The notes beneath the pieces are model-generated. The model was not told where the DNA came from and did no database searches. It worked only from the letters and a program-made list of their open reading frames with translations. Position numbers and translations under genes: made by a program. Of a stretch of 64,000 bases of DNA, positions 59,701 to 63,842 are shown piece after piece (within the stretch, counting starts at the first letter, position 1; the number at the start of each line of letters is the position of its first letter). The stretch comes from Temnopleurus reevesii (lineage: Eukaryota > Echinodermata > Echinoidea > Temnopleuroida > Temnopleuridae). The stretch is taken from contig BQKZ01000764.1 in the NCBI GenBank assembly GCA_036244855.1, positions 45,040 to 109,039 on the forward strand, in the 5' to 3' direction.

Positions 59701-60273
59701 ATGTTTATCATATTAACAGGATATTTCAAATTTTCACAATCAGTGTACTCATTTGAAAAATTGAAATCTACCTATTTTTTTTGTTTGTATCGTGCTCTGA
59801 GATAGCAAAAATGGTTTGTATTTAGCCTAGAGACCCTTTTCTTTTTTTGAGGAAAAAATGTTCCAAAATTCAGTCTAATAATGGGAGAGTGAGAAATTGC
59901 AGAGAGCAGAAATTTATTTACAGTTTTTAAAGGTTACTCAAGACAAAATTCCTGAGCTTTGTAGGGTTTGAAAAGGAAACAAATATTTTAATAAAAATAA
60001 TAAATATGTCCCGAGTAGTAACAGAAGACTGAGAGAGGTATAAAACGGGAATTCTGCTGTTCTCCTCTCCCTGTCGCAGAAATGCTAGATGAGGACGGTA
60101 ACGGCCACTACGTCAAGAACCCGCAGAGAAGCGAGAAAATGCGACAGAGGTCCGGAGCCGTCGGGATGCTATCCAGGATCAAGAGCCGCTCCAGGGAGAT
60201 CCTCACCGACCTCCGGGCGGGCTCCATGGAGAACCTCAACGAAATCTCGCGGGACGCCGACGGAAACGTCAAA
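18528..60273 (+). CDS. CCDC88: CCDC88-family (Girdin/DAPLE) orthologue, 25 exons, 5' incomplete
   Basis: The spliced model is 18528-18740, 23172-23312, 30653-30898, 32209-32367, 32845-33127, 33707-34775, 35276-35437, 35941-36094, 36826-36953, 37500-37589, 42317-42466, 43241-43316, 44206-44367, 44747-45010, 45445-45650, 46334-46439, 46893-47038, 47621-47710, 48168-48213, 48747-48897, 49945-50070, 52313-52438, 55850-55942, 58934-59131, 60080-60273. All introns are GT-AG and the phases join to 1593 codons with no stop. Residues ~1-150 belong to the HOOK domain, ~160-1270 are heptad-rich coiled coil, and ~1282-1593 are a basic then Ser-rich tail. Known family members are large cytoplasmic coiled-coil proteins that link microtubules or actin, membranes and heterotrimeric G proteins in migration and polarity. 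Landmarks include [48 protein letters not shown] and [17 protein letters not shown]. The first ~100 residues are not found here. Exons 8-10 have a second copy at 39274-41093. It is probably the single pre-vertebrate orthologue of CCDC88A/B/C. Confidence 0.93.
18785..19021. mobile_element. MITE-like element with ~60-bp terminal inverted repeats
   Basis: The left end aaagccccctcacaaccatg with aacgaattggaaaaatac pairs with the right end gtattttttccaattcgt and caattcgcataggtttgatg followed by gggctttt. It sits 45 bp after the HOOK exon donor. The interior has no recognisable protein. The AAAGCCCC ends resemble those of the elements at 6526 and 43806. Confidence 0.88.
19657..20262. repeat. Six-copy tandem array, 103-bp unit
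   Basis: Units start atgacaaac at 19657, 19761, 19864, 19968, 20071 and 20173, a very regular 102-104 bp spacing. Shared blocks are gcataatgtggctgcgttt, agtcccaatccaggcagttt and agctagtgttatacatcttg. Copies are close to each other, so the array is young or homogenised. Confidence 0.95.
20383..20577. mobile_element. Hairpin (MITE-like) element
   Basis: The left arm ccacaaaagtgtcttgtccg then ttacgcc pairs with the right arm ggcgtaacagacacaacact then tcagtgg. A further paired part is cattgaatg with caattaaaat-like sequence. No coding is recognised inside. Confidence 0.7.
21241..21241. other. Ambiguous base beside a G run (assembly join)
   Basis: A single n is followed by a run of G. With the n at 37976 it is one of only two ambiguous bases in the window. 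It sits immediately before the array at 21260-22470, so array copy number may be unreliable. Confidence 0.8.
21260..22470. repeat. Higher-order tandem array of two alternating subunits
   Basis: All units open with gagagattgatcattgatga or a variant, then attagattttagcacc. Type A (about 21270-21466, 21625-21838, 22195-22410) carries tctattcccatgaat and attatgcatgccattacaag. Type B (about 21467-21624, 21839-22018, 22019-22194) carries gacaggtatagaagaggttt or a variant and ggtttccatgtttggg. The order is A-B-A-B-B-A, then a partial unit. Confidence 0.88.
23172..23312 (+). CDS. CCDC88: HOOK-domain C-terminal exon
   Basis: This exon has 47 codons and is phase 0 to 0, with acceptor cttaaag and donor gtgagc. 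It encodes [18 protein letters not shown] followed by [19 protein letters not shown]. The same order is seen in Girdin, where an asparagine- and glutamate-rich stretch plus a leucine/arginine helix closes the HOOK domain and leads into the coiled coil. Confidence 0.92.
24768..25150. repeat. Tandem duplication, two ~190-bp copies
   Basis: Both copies share gtgtgaacacag or gtatgaacacag, tttagtcccatgtatgattc, agagaattgcctttcctgtg, atcccactagc and tttcctaattggtgatgg in the same order. Confidence 0.88.
29385..29583. repeat. ACT/TAC trinucleotide microsatellite
   Basis: About 200 bp of imperfect (ACT)n with GCT and TCT variants. It opens Leu-rich frames on the plus strand and Ser-rich frames on the minus strand, which are by-products of the repeat. 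Confidence 0.95.
30467..30512 (+). pseudogene. Decayed fragment of the linker exon, copy 1
   Basis: A ~45-bp stretch (gtggagcttgtcaaggccc, aagctgaa) resembles the [10 protein letters not shown] part of the exon at 30653. It has no splice sites and is too diverged to be coding. Confidence 0.5.
30538..30596 (+). pseudogene. Internally deleted fragment of the linker exon, copy 2
   Basis: After acceptor tttctag it starts accatc like the true exon, then jumps about 75 bp to ggaacagacaagcgccacgt, and continues to a diverged gcttgctgagtgcaaagcc. It lies 115 bp upstream of the true acceptor. No donor is seen. Confidence 0.75.
30653..30898 (+). CDS. CCDC88: HOOK-to-coiled-coil linker exon
   Basis: This exon has 82 codons and is phase 0 to 0. 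The acceptor lies behind a long T tract and the donor is gtatct. It begins [13 protein letters not shown], passes through a Ser/Pro-rich linker, then enters the first heptads ([20 protein letters not shown]). The order matches the Girdin segment where the HOOK domain gives way to coiled coil. Two decayed fragments of this exon lie just upstream. Confidence 0.92.
30899..32208 (+). other. Intron (1.3 kb)
   Basis: AT-rich, with no gene recognised. The segment near 31975-32030 has a weak hairpin and acacaacagctgaac, faintly like the element at 63654-63842, but too diverged to call. Confidence 0.6.
32209..32367 (+). CDS. CCDC88: Coiled-coil exon, SARAYRDEL block
   Basis: This exon has 53 codons and is phase 0 to 0, with acceptor ttcaaaag and donor gttagt. 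The peptide contains [19 protein letters not shown] and a series of E/K/L heptads. DARSAR-YRDEL is one of the most conserved blocks in the HOOK and CCDC88 families. Confidence 0.92.
32368..32844 (+). other. Intron, nothing recognised
   Basis: Ordinary AT-rich intron between the SARAYRDEL and LKEDNQ exons. No repeats or splice decoys stand out. Confidence 0.7.
32845..33127 (+). CDS. CCDC88: Coiled-coil exon, [18 protein letters not shown] block
   Basis: This exon starts in phase 0 and leaves one base for the next codon. The acceptor is ctcacag and the donor gtaaaa. It opens [19 protein letters not shown], nearly as in vertebrate Girdin, and ends [18 protein letters not shown]. The last third is duplicated just downstream at 33201-33313. 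Codon choice is GC-richer than the surrounding introns, as for the other exons. Confidence 0.93.
33201..33313 (+). pseudogene. Downstream partial copy of the coiled-coil exon (donor kept, acceptor lost)
   Basis: It encodes [20 protein letters not shown] and on to [11 protein letters not shown] without a stop, and ends with a donor (gtagga). The preceding bases are intron-like, with no AG at the boundary. It repeats the last ~113 bp of the exon at 32845-33127, starting 73 bp after that exon's donor. Confidence 0.85.
33707..34775 (+). CDS. CCDC88: Long central coiled-coil exon (1069 bp)
   Basis: This is the largest exon, about 356 codons. It enters completing a split codon and leaves with two bases (phase 2). 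The acceptor is gaacag and the donor gtatgt. The translation is almost unbroken coiled coil: repeated LEKE-Q-L and ENxxL units, the block [18 protein letters not shown], and no proline-rich interruption. It corresponds to the central Girdin coiled coil, which drives homodimerisation. No stop or frameshift is seen across the kilobase. Confidence 0.94.
34776..35275 (+). other. Intron, nothing recognised
   Basis: AT-rich intron following the 1069-bp exon, with a pyrimidine tract before the acceptor. Confidence 0.7.
35276..35437 (+). CDS. CCDC88: Coiled-coil exon ending [14 protein letters not shown]
   Basis: This exon is 162 bp and phase 2 to 2, with acceptor ttttccag and donor gtatgt. The peptide is heptad-rich ([34 protein letters not shown]). 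Its last 47 bp recur at 37977-38023 directly after the n at 37976, with synonymous differences. Confidence 0.92.
35438..35940 (+). other. Intron with long C/T-rich tract
   Basis: 35455-35750 is strongly pyrimidine-rich on the plus strand. It diverges from the corresponding intron of copy B (38024-38831) after the first ~60 bp, unlike the later introns of the two copies. Confidence 0.7.
35941..36094 (+). CDS. CCDC88: Coiled-coil exon IGSLEQDNK, copy A
   Basis: This exon is 154 bp and phase 2 to 0, with acceptor ttatag and donor gtatgg. It encodes [17 protein letters not shown], then [20 protein letters not shown], matching the Girdin [16 protein letters not shown] block. A second whole copy with the same translation lies at 39274-39427, with two truncated copies before that. 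Confidence 0.92.
36826..36953 (+). CDS. CCDC88: Coiled-coil exon ELVNEK, copy A
   Basis: This exon is 128 bp and phase 0 to 2, with acceptor atcttag and donor gtgagt. The peptide has [19 protein letters not shown] and [12 protein letters not shown], matching vertebrate LVSEKLKTQQMNNDLEKL. Copy B is at 40018-40145 and differs by a single residue near the end (DER against DAR). Confidence 0.92.
37500..37589 (+). CDS. CCDC88: Coiled-coil exon [10 protein letters not shown], copy A
   Basis: This exon is 90 bp and phase 2 to 2, with acceptor ttaaag and donor gtaagt. It encodes [17 protein letters not shown] and [10 protein letters not shown], like Girdin RYKLLESKLESTLKKS. Copy B at 41004-41093 has the same translation. 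The exon joins in phase to 42317. Confidence 0.91.
37977..38023 (+). CDS. CCDC88: Partial exon [16 protein letters not shown], copy B, cut by assembly gap
   Basis: These 47 bp match the 3' end of the exon at 35276-35437, including the donor gtatgt. They begin immediately after the ambiguous base at 37976. The 5' part of the exon is missing. It marks the start of the second co-linear copy of this gene segment and should not be counted as an extra exon. Confidence 0.85.
38832..38955 (+). pseudogene. Truncated IGSLEQ exon copy 1 (acceptor kept, donor lost)
   Basis: It starts after a proper acceptor (tttatag) and encodes [16 protein letters not shown] through ELLKHST. It then runs straight into intron-like sequence, losing the [11 protein letters not shown] end and the donor. 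It is the first of three tandem copies, about 213 bp before the next. Confidence 0.85.
39045..39164 (+). pseudogene. Truncated IGSLEQ exon copy 2
   Basis: It starts after acceptor attgtag and reads [17 protein letters not shown] to ELLKHS, then passes into A/T-rich intron sequence related to that preceding the next copy. No donor is seen at the homologous place. It lies 229 bp before the whole copy at 39274. Confidence 0.85.
39274..39427 (+). CDS. CCDC88: Coiled-coil exon IGSLEQDNK, copy B (whole)
   Basis: This exon is 154 bp with acceptor ttatag and donor gtatgg. The translation is identical to copy A at 35941-36094 despite synonymous changes. It is the third and only complete member of a local tandem trio. 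It is probably the same exon as copy A on the other haplotype. Confidence 0.88.
40018..40145 (+). CDS. CCDC88: Coiled-coil exon ELVNEK, copy B
   Basis: This exon is 128 bp and has the same phases and splice signals as copy A (36826-36953). One amino-acid difference (DAR for DER) is seen plus several silent ones. The flanking introns align with those of copy A, except for the SINE that follows at 40199. Confidence 0.88.
40199..40462 (-). mobile_element. tRNA-derived SINE, copy 2, 5'-truncated
   Basis: It shares ccactctgctgagtgctc, cattcacctcacctgggttg and the box B complement gggattcaaac with the SINE at 13633. The tRNA-like head is shortened to agacggtgcc. The matching site in copy A (about 37000-37015) lacks it and reads ttaatgaaataggc. 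A possible target duplication is aatga. Confidence 0.85.
41004..41093 (+). CDS. CCDC88: Coiled-coil exon [10 protein letters not shown], copy B
   Basis: This exon is 90 bp with acceptor ttcatag and donor gtaagt, and its translation is identical to copy A (37500-37589). This copy is contiguous with the next unique exon at 42317, with no gap between them. Confidence 0.88.
41094..42316 (+). other. Intron joining copy B to unique sequence
   Basis: 41290-41665 matches 37620-37975. After it, a diverged ~72-bp tandem pair lies at 41893-42035 (shared attgacag, caggaaatacca, gtttccaacagtggc or similar). Otherwise it is AT-rich. Confidence 0.7.
42317..42466 (+). CDS. CCDC88: Coiled-coil exon [17 protein letters not shown]
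   Basis: This exon is 150 bp and phase 2 to 2, with acceptor caccag and donor gtgagt. The peptide [19 protein letters not shown] resembles Girdin LEESTNYNQQLRQELKT. It ends in a Ser/Thr-rich, less helical stretch, as in vertebrates, where the coiled coil is interrupted here. Confidence 0.9.
42576..42702. mobile_element. Hairpin (MITE-like) element
   Basis: The left arm ccctattgcataaaaagttg and tttaaacgcaag is complementary to the right arm cttgcatttaaacgcaac and tttttatgcaatagggg. The ~35-bp arms flank a ~60-bp centre. It lies in the intron 42467-43240, where nothing else is recognised. Confidence 0.85.
43241..43316 (+). CDS. CCDC88: Coiled-coil exon [19 protein letters not shown]
   Basis: This exon is 76 bp and phase 2 to 0, with acceptor ttttcag and donor gtaatt. 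[11 protein letters not shown] followed by NATFLAE in the next exon corresponds to VKDRLIEVERNNATLQAE in vertebrate Girdin. That supports both this short exon and the join. Confidence 0.9.
43732..43783 (+). pseudogene. Decayed fragment of the NATFLAE exon
   Basis: A ~50-bp stretch containing gataacaccaa and acctcgagaagcag aligns with the 5' part of the exon at 44206, with a small internal deletion. There is no splice site or usable frame. It looks like the oldest copy in a local tandem series. Confidence 0.5.
43806..43931. mobile_element. MITE-like inverted-repeat element, copy 2
   Basis: The ends taaagccccggtcacatag and ctatgtgaccggggcttta are complementary without mismatch. The interior shares gttaattcacagttaactg, in the opposite orientation, and aatcgtgttgcttccggggc with the element at 6526. 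It sits 66 bp before the NATFLAE exon copies. Confidence 0.9.
43997..44149 (+). pseudogene. Truncated NATFLAE exon copy (donor lost)
   Basis: It follows a good acceptor (ctttcag) and reads [20 protein letters not shown] to SLQAQNAK with almost no change from the true exon. It stops short of the final LQ codons and the donor and runs into sequence like that preceding the next copy. It lies 209 bp upstream of the intact exon at 44206. If spliced in, it would not exit cleanly. Confidence 0.8.
44206..44367 (+). CDS. CCDC88: Coiled-coil exon [14 protein letters not shown]
   Basis: This exon has 54 codons and is phase 0 to 0, with acceptor ctttcag and donor gtaata. The peptide has repeated N/Q-rich heptads ([16 protein letters not shown]), the same style as Girdin LQEQNTTLQTQNAKLQ. 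It is the complete second copy of a tandem pair. Confidence 0.92.
44747..45010 (+). CDS. CCDC88: Coiled-coil exon [13 protein letters not shown]
   Basis: This exon has 88 codons and is phase 0 to 0, with acceptor catacag and donor gtaagc. It includes [20 protein letters not shown] and [15 protein letters not shown]. These match DHEKLELLHERQASEYESL and HGTLKSAHKNLEVEH in Girdin. A GAT/ATG microsatellite starts about 50 bp past the donor. Confidence 0.93.
45053..45335. repeat. GAT/ATG-type microsatellite in intron
   Basis: Imperfect (GAT)n with GGT-rich parts, starting about 45 bp after the donor at 45011. It yields Asp- or Met-rich frames of no meaning. Confidence 0.93.
45445..45650 (+). CDS. 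CCDC88: Coiled-coil exon [13 protein letters not shown]
   Basis: This exon is 206 bp and phase 0 to 2, with acceptor tttatag and donor gtatgt. The translation is highly charged coiled coil ([33 protein letters not shown]), at the place of the Girdin LLKETEVLQTDHKNL region. Two partial copies lie downstream in the next intron. Confidence 0.9.
45749..45830 (+). pseudogene. Decayed downstream fragment of the ETEKRY exon, copy 1
   Basis: The 3' end of the exon plus the following intron bases are repeated here (gatgaggagctaagaactc, then agggatcgcagag and related intron sequence). There is no acceptor, and TAG stops interrupt the frame. The donor position is altered. Confidence 0.7.
45883..46024 (+). 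pseudogene. Decayed downstream fragment of the ETEKRY exon, copy 2
   Basis: About 140 bp align with the latter two thirds of the exon at 45445. The intact part encodes [19 protein letters not shown], but an in-frame TAA lies at its start, the acceptor is missing and the donor end is replaced. It is not a usable exon. Confidence 0.75.
46334..46439 (+). CDS. CCDC88: Coiled-coil exon [13 protein letters not shown]
   Basis: This exon is 106 bp and phase 2 to 0, with acceptor ttgcag and donor gtgagt. It encodes [20 protein letters not shown] and ends EHRCE. The next exon begins [14 protein letters not shown], so the join recreates the Girdin pattern NNQCELLSQLKGNLEEENR. Confidence 0.9.
46893..47038 (+). 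CDS. CCDC88: Coiled-coil exon [19 protein letters not shown]
   Basis: This exon is 146 bp and phase 0 to 2, with acceptor atttcag and donor gtgagt. [19 protein letters not shown] corresponds to LKGNLEEENRHLLDQIQTL of Girdin, a strongly conserved block near the end of the coiled coil. A GAT microsatellite begins shortly after the donor. Confidence 0.93.
47085..47600. repeat. GAT microsatellite in intron before the MRRQKEK exon
   Basis: About 500 bp of imperfect (GAT)n, densest at 47315-47425. It fills almost the whole intron between exons 46893-47038 and 47621-47710 and keeps a frame open into the latter exon. Confidence 0.93.
47621..47710 (+). CDS. CCDC88: End of coiled coil, [17 protein letters not shown] exon
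   Basis: This exon is 90 bp and phase 2 to 2, with acceptor cacacag and donor gtatgt. [19 protein letters not shown] is nearly the vertebrate [19 protein letters not shown], the signature that closes the coiled coil in Girdin and DAPLE. It follows a long GAT repeat that keeps the upstream frame open by chance. Confidence 0.94.
48168..48213 (+). CDS. CCDC88: Short basic exon [15 protein letters not shown]
   Basis: This exon is 46 bp and phase 2 to 0, with acceptor tttgcag and donor gtatgt. It sits where Girdin has its basic, hydrophobic GNWITLKMRKLIK segment. In Girdin this region binds phosphoinositides, so a membrane-contact role here is inferred by position and composition only. Confidence 0.85.
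48747..48897 (+). CDS. CCDC88: Tail exon [15 protein letters not shown]
   Basis: This exon is 151 bp and phase 0 to 1, with acceptor ttgcag and donor gttaga. It starts with a lysine-rich run ([10 protein letters not shown]) and continues as an acidic, Ser-rich, disordered stretch ([13 protein letters not shown]). The composition matches the start of the post-coiled-coil tail in the family. Confidence 0.85.
49726..49846 (+). pseudogene. Frameshifted copy of the RRSSLDSN tail exon
   Basis: It starts after acceptor taaacag and reads [20 protein letters not shown], close to the intact exon 219 bp downstream. A 5-bp insertion after the CAGTCT codons shifts the frame into a stop, and the donor end is gone. 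Confidence 0.8.
49945..50070 (+). CDS. CCDC88: Tail exon [18 protein letters not shown]
   Basis: This exon is 126 bp and phase 1 to 1, with acceptor gaacag and donor gtattt. The peptide is basic and Ser-rich ([20 protein letters not shown]), similar in style to the DAPLE SRPSSLESSRNTSSNSS region. RRxS sites look like basophilic kinase targets, an inference from the motif alone. Confidence 0.85.
50071..52312 (+). other. Intron with 1.6 kb of plus-strand pyrimidine-rich sequence
   Basis: From about 50700 to 52310 the plus strand is dominated by C, T and A with few G. This leaves long open frames that are compositional artefacts. It contains the 117-bp array at 51571 and ends in a CCA repeat just before the acceptor at 52312. 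Confidence 0.8.
51571..51915. repeat. Three-copy tandem array, 117-bp unit
   Basis: Units start attcctcctcgaattttcca at 51571, 51688 and 51805. They share ctctttatcattccttcctc and atcgttttctatattcttct. Copies are nearly identical. Confidence 0.93.
52313..52438 (+). CDS. CCDC88: Tail exon [17 protein letters not shown]
   Basis: This exon is 126 bp and phase 1 to 1, with acceptor atgcag and donor gtaaaa. [15 protein letters not shown] plus VSTP resembles the DAPLE tail segment SFSSEDLIPSRDLATLP...STP. This is the clearest homology found in the tail. It follows 1.6 kb of pyrimidine-rich intron. Confidence 0.85.
52439..55849 (+). other. Intron (3.4 kb)
   Basis: It contains a 40-plus-base A run at 53663-53706, a dispersed repeat at 55564-55705, and a diverged tandem pair (agttgactgaaatcg and agtcaactgaaatcaaag, each leading to tcgactgtgactg) at 55430-55540 and 55705-55815. 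No other gene is recognised. Confidence 0.65.
55564..55705. repeat. Dispersed repeat, member 2 (pair with 16730-16886)
   Basis: It shares atgcaaaagatg, ttagcatgatt and the aaaattattccctgg end with the stretch at 16730. It lies between the two halves of a local tandem pair. Confidence 0.6.
55850..55942 (+). CDS. CCDC88: Tail exon [17 protein letters not shown]
   Basis: This exon is 93 bp and phase 1 to 1, with acceptor ttgacag and donor gtatgc. It encodes a Ser/Pro-rich low-complexity peptide ([20 protein letters not shown]). Homology to vertebrate tails is not evident. Support comes from matching phases, splice sites and exon-like codon use. Confidence 0.72.
55943..58933 (+). other. Intron (3 kb) with C, TATC and CT tracts
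   Basis: C runs lie at 55974-55994 and 56249-56267, a TATC/TATT microsatellite at 56465-56560, and a CT-rich tract at 56900-57235. The rest is AT-rich. A candidate microexon at 56702 does not fit in phase. Confidence 0.7.
58934..59131 (+). CDS. CCDC88: Tail exon [16 protein letters not shown]
   Basis: This exon is 198 bp and phase 1 to 1, with acceptor caatcag and donor gtaata. It reads [20 protein letters not shown] followed by a Ser/Thr/Pro-rich stretch. Phase fits directly onto the exon ending at 55942. GC content is much higher than its flanks, which supports coding. Confidence 0.78.
59132..60079 (+). other. Intron, AT-rich
   Basis: It contains a ~20-bp tandem unit (aaatataatggatac) repeated about three times at 59575-59630. 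Nothing else is recognised. Confidence 0.65.
60080..60273 (+). CDS. CCDC88: Tail exon [20 protein letters not shown] (possibly terminal to 60318)
   Basis: This exon enters in phase 1 after acceptor gtcgcag. It encodes [19 protein letters not shown] and [19 protein letters not shown]. Either it splices at gtaggt (60274) in phase 0, or it reads on through 14 more codons (ending RRMFAKRK) to TAA at 60316-60318. No polyadenylation signal lies directly after that stop; the nearest AATAAA is around 60943. Which ending is used cannot be settled from sequence alone. Confidence 0.75.
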
Positions 60274-60318
60274 GTAGGTACCCCAAAGACCAGAAGAATG
60301 TTTGCCAAAAGAAAGTAA

Positions 60319-63300
60319 TTTTTTTTTTTTACAACCTGACACAAAAGTTAGTTGGTGGGACAGTGTTAAAAATTCCCTCTTGACCTATTTCAACGTTACA
60401 CAAATGTTAGTACTTGGAACAATGTTAGCAATTCCCCTTGCCTTGCTGGACTTGGCTAAATTGGGGAGTTGAATTTATAATTGGGTAAACATAATGACAT
60501 CATTATCATTATCAGTACTGTATCAAAAGAATATATCAGTAGTTTATGAATAGGTATGATTTGAATAATATAATTTTTAGAGCTACCAAAGGAACTTCTG
60601 GTAAGTTTCCAAGTTTGAATTAGGGAAAGTTAAGAAAACATGGAGCAAGTCTAGATAGATTAATATTAATTAATGAATATATATTAAGATTGAGGTGTCT
60701 TAAGCACTCAGTTTAACAAGAGACGAATAACTATTTCCTGCATACAAACCTACCGTAATTCCCTTCCACTGATTGTCAGGGATGGAAAGATATCTTGATA
60801 ATGCCGAAATATCTCAGCTCACAAAAATCTTATAAAGAACGTTTGAGTGATGAGTATGAATGCCATTTCTTCTTTTTATGAAAAACTCTACCAAATGGAA
60901 AAAGATTCCTCTAATGGTGCTATAATTAATTATCAACACTGCAATAAATTTGAGAAAGACAACCGAAAATTGGAGGTGGATAATGTTTTGACACAAAGTG
61001 ATAAACATTATAAACGAATTTGCAAGTTTTGAAATGGCATTAAAAAAGAGATGTCCTTCCATTATTGACATTTTTTAAAACTTTTTAATATGTGAGATAT
61101 TCATGGGAGGCTTGTTCCCACAACAGGTGGAATTTTACCTTCTCAAAAATAATGAAATTAAAATGGACCATTTCCAATTGACTATGATCAGTTGACACTT
61201 ATTCTAGTAAACAGGGGTAATTAGGAAATTAAATTTTTTCTTCAAAAAATCTTTTCAATGTCCTATTTGCACAGATTCAATCCCTTTTTTAATAAATGTT
61301 CTTAGATTTTTTTAATGATTTAAACATTTTAAACAGTTTTAAAACCTCTGTTGTGGGAACACGCCTCTAGGATAACTATTTGTGTGTTATGTTGTGAACT
61401 CCGTGTGCATGCTGTGGTTTATGCTCTCACTTTCCCTTCCTAAGCAACCCTCTTCTTTGCTTTTTAATACCTCTCATTTGGTTGAAGTGTTAACTACCAA
61501 TACATTCACATGAACAATGTAGTCCCGTACATATCCATTGAAGTTGGGTTTGAAAGTTGACACGATCGAGAATGTATATTGGTTTTGAAATTGCCACAAA
61601 GGCTTTTTTAATGAACAAGTTACAAGCCGAAAGAAATGGTTACTTTGGAAATGAGATACAGACGAAATGAACCATTGAACAAAATTGTTTTGATCAATTT
61701 TAGGAGATGTATTTTTGATAGCCGTTTCTGATGTAGAATTGACAATTCAGTGCACAAGTGCAAGCAAATACATTATGATAAAACGGAGCTTTGTCTACTA
61801 TGGGTTGTTTCCCTAATGTAATTCAAAGGCAAAATGGACTCTAGGAATGGGTGGAATGTTTTGGGATTCTCAATTGTTTAACTTGATTAACATATATGCC
61901 AATGTCATTCAAAGAATTTATTGGTGAAACGAACCACCCATTGCATGGGGCTGAGCAAAAAGAAACATTGGATGAAAATTTGAAATACGAATTGTGTGAA
62001 ATCTTCATTTATATCACTCATTTTAGTGAGATGTTGATGATAAAATATTTGTAAATCCCCCCTCGCAATTGTAGACAAAGTGTGCATCTAATGGGAGTTG
62101 GGAGTAACTTGGGCTTCTTTGCAAATCTGTGCATCGTTCACTGTTGCATGCTGCATGTAGCCTTTTTTCTTGGTTTCTCTGTGCATTTTGGCAGCGTCTT
62201 GTTCGACAATGGTCTTTTTACGACTTCTCTGTGTATCGCTATCCCTGTTGGGAATACTACACTGTAAGTTGGACAGTTTTTCCTCGTAACTTGGTGGTTT
62301 TTGTTTCACCTATTCTTTTAATTAACATGTGGTAATGTTGTGTCATTTAAAGTTTTTTTTTAAGTTTTTTTTTTCTTTGCAATATTGGAACCAATTTGAG
62401 GGTTTTGCCAAGTTAATGCTAAAGTAACATTCGAAGTGCCATTTTGTTAATTGTTCTATCATACGGTAATCACCATTGATAGAATAAGACACAGTTTAAC
62501 CAAACAACCCCCTTTGCCAATTTATTCATTAAAGTTTACCGTAGCCTGAATTACAGGTATGTTGTCTTTTGAGATACATGGAAAGAGAAAATATTGATAA
62601 GACATGTCACCAACATCCGTGCTATGAGTAGTGAAACACATTGAATTCAGCAATTTTTATGTGTGCTCATATTCACAACTACAACTTCAATCAATCAATT
62701 AGTTTTCCAGTCAGCATTTCCATTGTAGGTTTGAACCTTATTTAATTTAGTTTCATATTATGCAAATATCTACTTATGCAGTTGTATGATTGCCATCATA
62801 ATTACGAAGGGACGAACATTACTGATTGAATGAAAGATAGGAATTGTTAATCGTAGGTGATATTGGATAAACTTACATCTAATTTGCCAAATTATTTTCT
62901 GCCATATACATGATTTTCTTTTAGTGTAAATATTCTTTCATTTCTAAAATGGTGTGAGTTATGTGATGTACATTATTTCAAACTTGTATTATATGTATAT
63001 ATTTGAAGTTGTAGAGAAAGGTTATAAATTCTGAGAGATCAAAATATTCAATTTTATAAATGACTAGCTTGTTAAATTATTTTTATTTGGAAGAATAGTC
63101 TCTGTTTTGACACTTATAATAGAGACGATGAATTGTGTTGAAAAAACACATACTCAGCACTGGCCGAAAATTTTATAACCTTTTAATTGAACTATTACAT
63201 TCAAGTAATTTCTTAAGGCTATTTTGAGACGTCATTTTACAGATAAGTAAGACTTTTTTAAGGGTGCTATTTTAATACTATTCAAAATTTTAAGGCAATT

Positions 63301-63653
63301 TCTATTTTTATAGTGAAGGAATATTCATTCTTTTATTCATCAAAATTACTTGGGTGTAATTATATTCTGGTATAGTAAAAGGTGAATTTATTGCTATCAG
63401 ACATCGAATTGGGAATTATTTACTCAAACAAGGTTCCTGATATCTCTTGCTATGCAAATGGAACAAATTTTTTACCTTTATTTTTAGAATTAAGAATTGA
63501 GTTTCGATTATGAATTTTTATGAAAACTTTGAAGATTTGGATAATATACTCAATAATGTAAAAGGGACTATAAAGATTGCAATATAAGCTACAGATTTAA
63601 TGTAAGATACTCCTGTCAACATTGTAGCAAGAATCTCTCTCATTTGTGTATTT
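60319..63653. other. 3' region, no confident exon
   Basis: AT-rich sequence. It could be 3' UTR and flank, or an intron leading to further tail exons beyond the window. A splice-like segment at 62194-62263 was considered and not accepted. Confidence 0.5.
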
Positions 63654-63842
63654 CAGAAATGTCAACCATTCAAGAAAATGCATGACGATAGAAATTAAAT
63701 TTTGAATCACAAAACAGCTGAACCAAATATTTCTTATGAGAGAAAGCATGACAACAACTCTCTCCTGAGCAAATATTTGGCTCAGCTATAAGGTGATTCA
63801 CAGTTTAATTTCTATCATATTCCGAAAGGGTTGGCATTTCTC
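63654..63842. mobile_element. Hairpin (MITE-like) element, ~190 bp
   Basis: The left arm agaaatgtcaaccattc and gatagaaattaaattttgaa pairs with the right arm gtgattcacagtttaattt and ggttggcatttct. An inner pair, agctgaaccaaatatttct with gcaaatatttggctcagct, extends the hairpin almost to the centre. Confidence 0.88.

Noticed and set aside
62194..62263. Segment with a strong acceptor (ttttggcag) and donor (gtaagt) after the last called exon
   Set aside because: The in-phase peptide is rich in aromatic residues and unlike a CCDC88 tail. An opposite-strand reading is also open, so there is no basis to choose.
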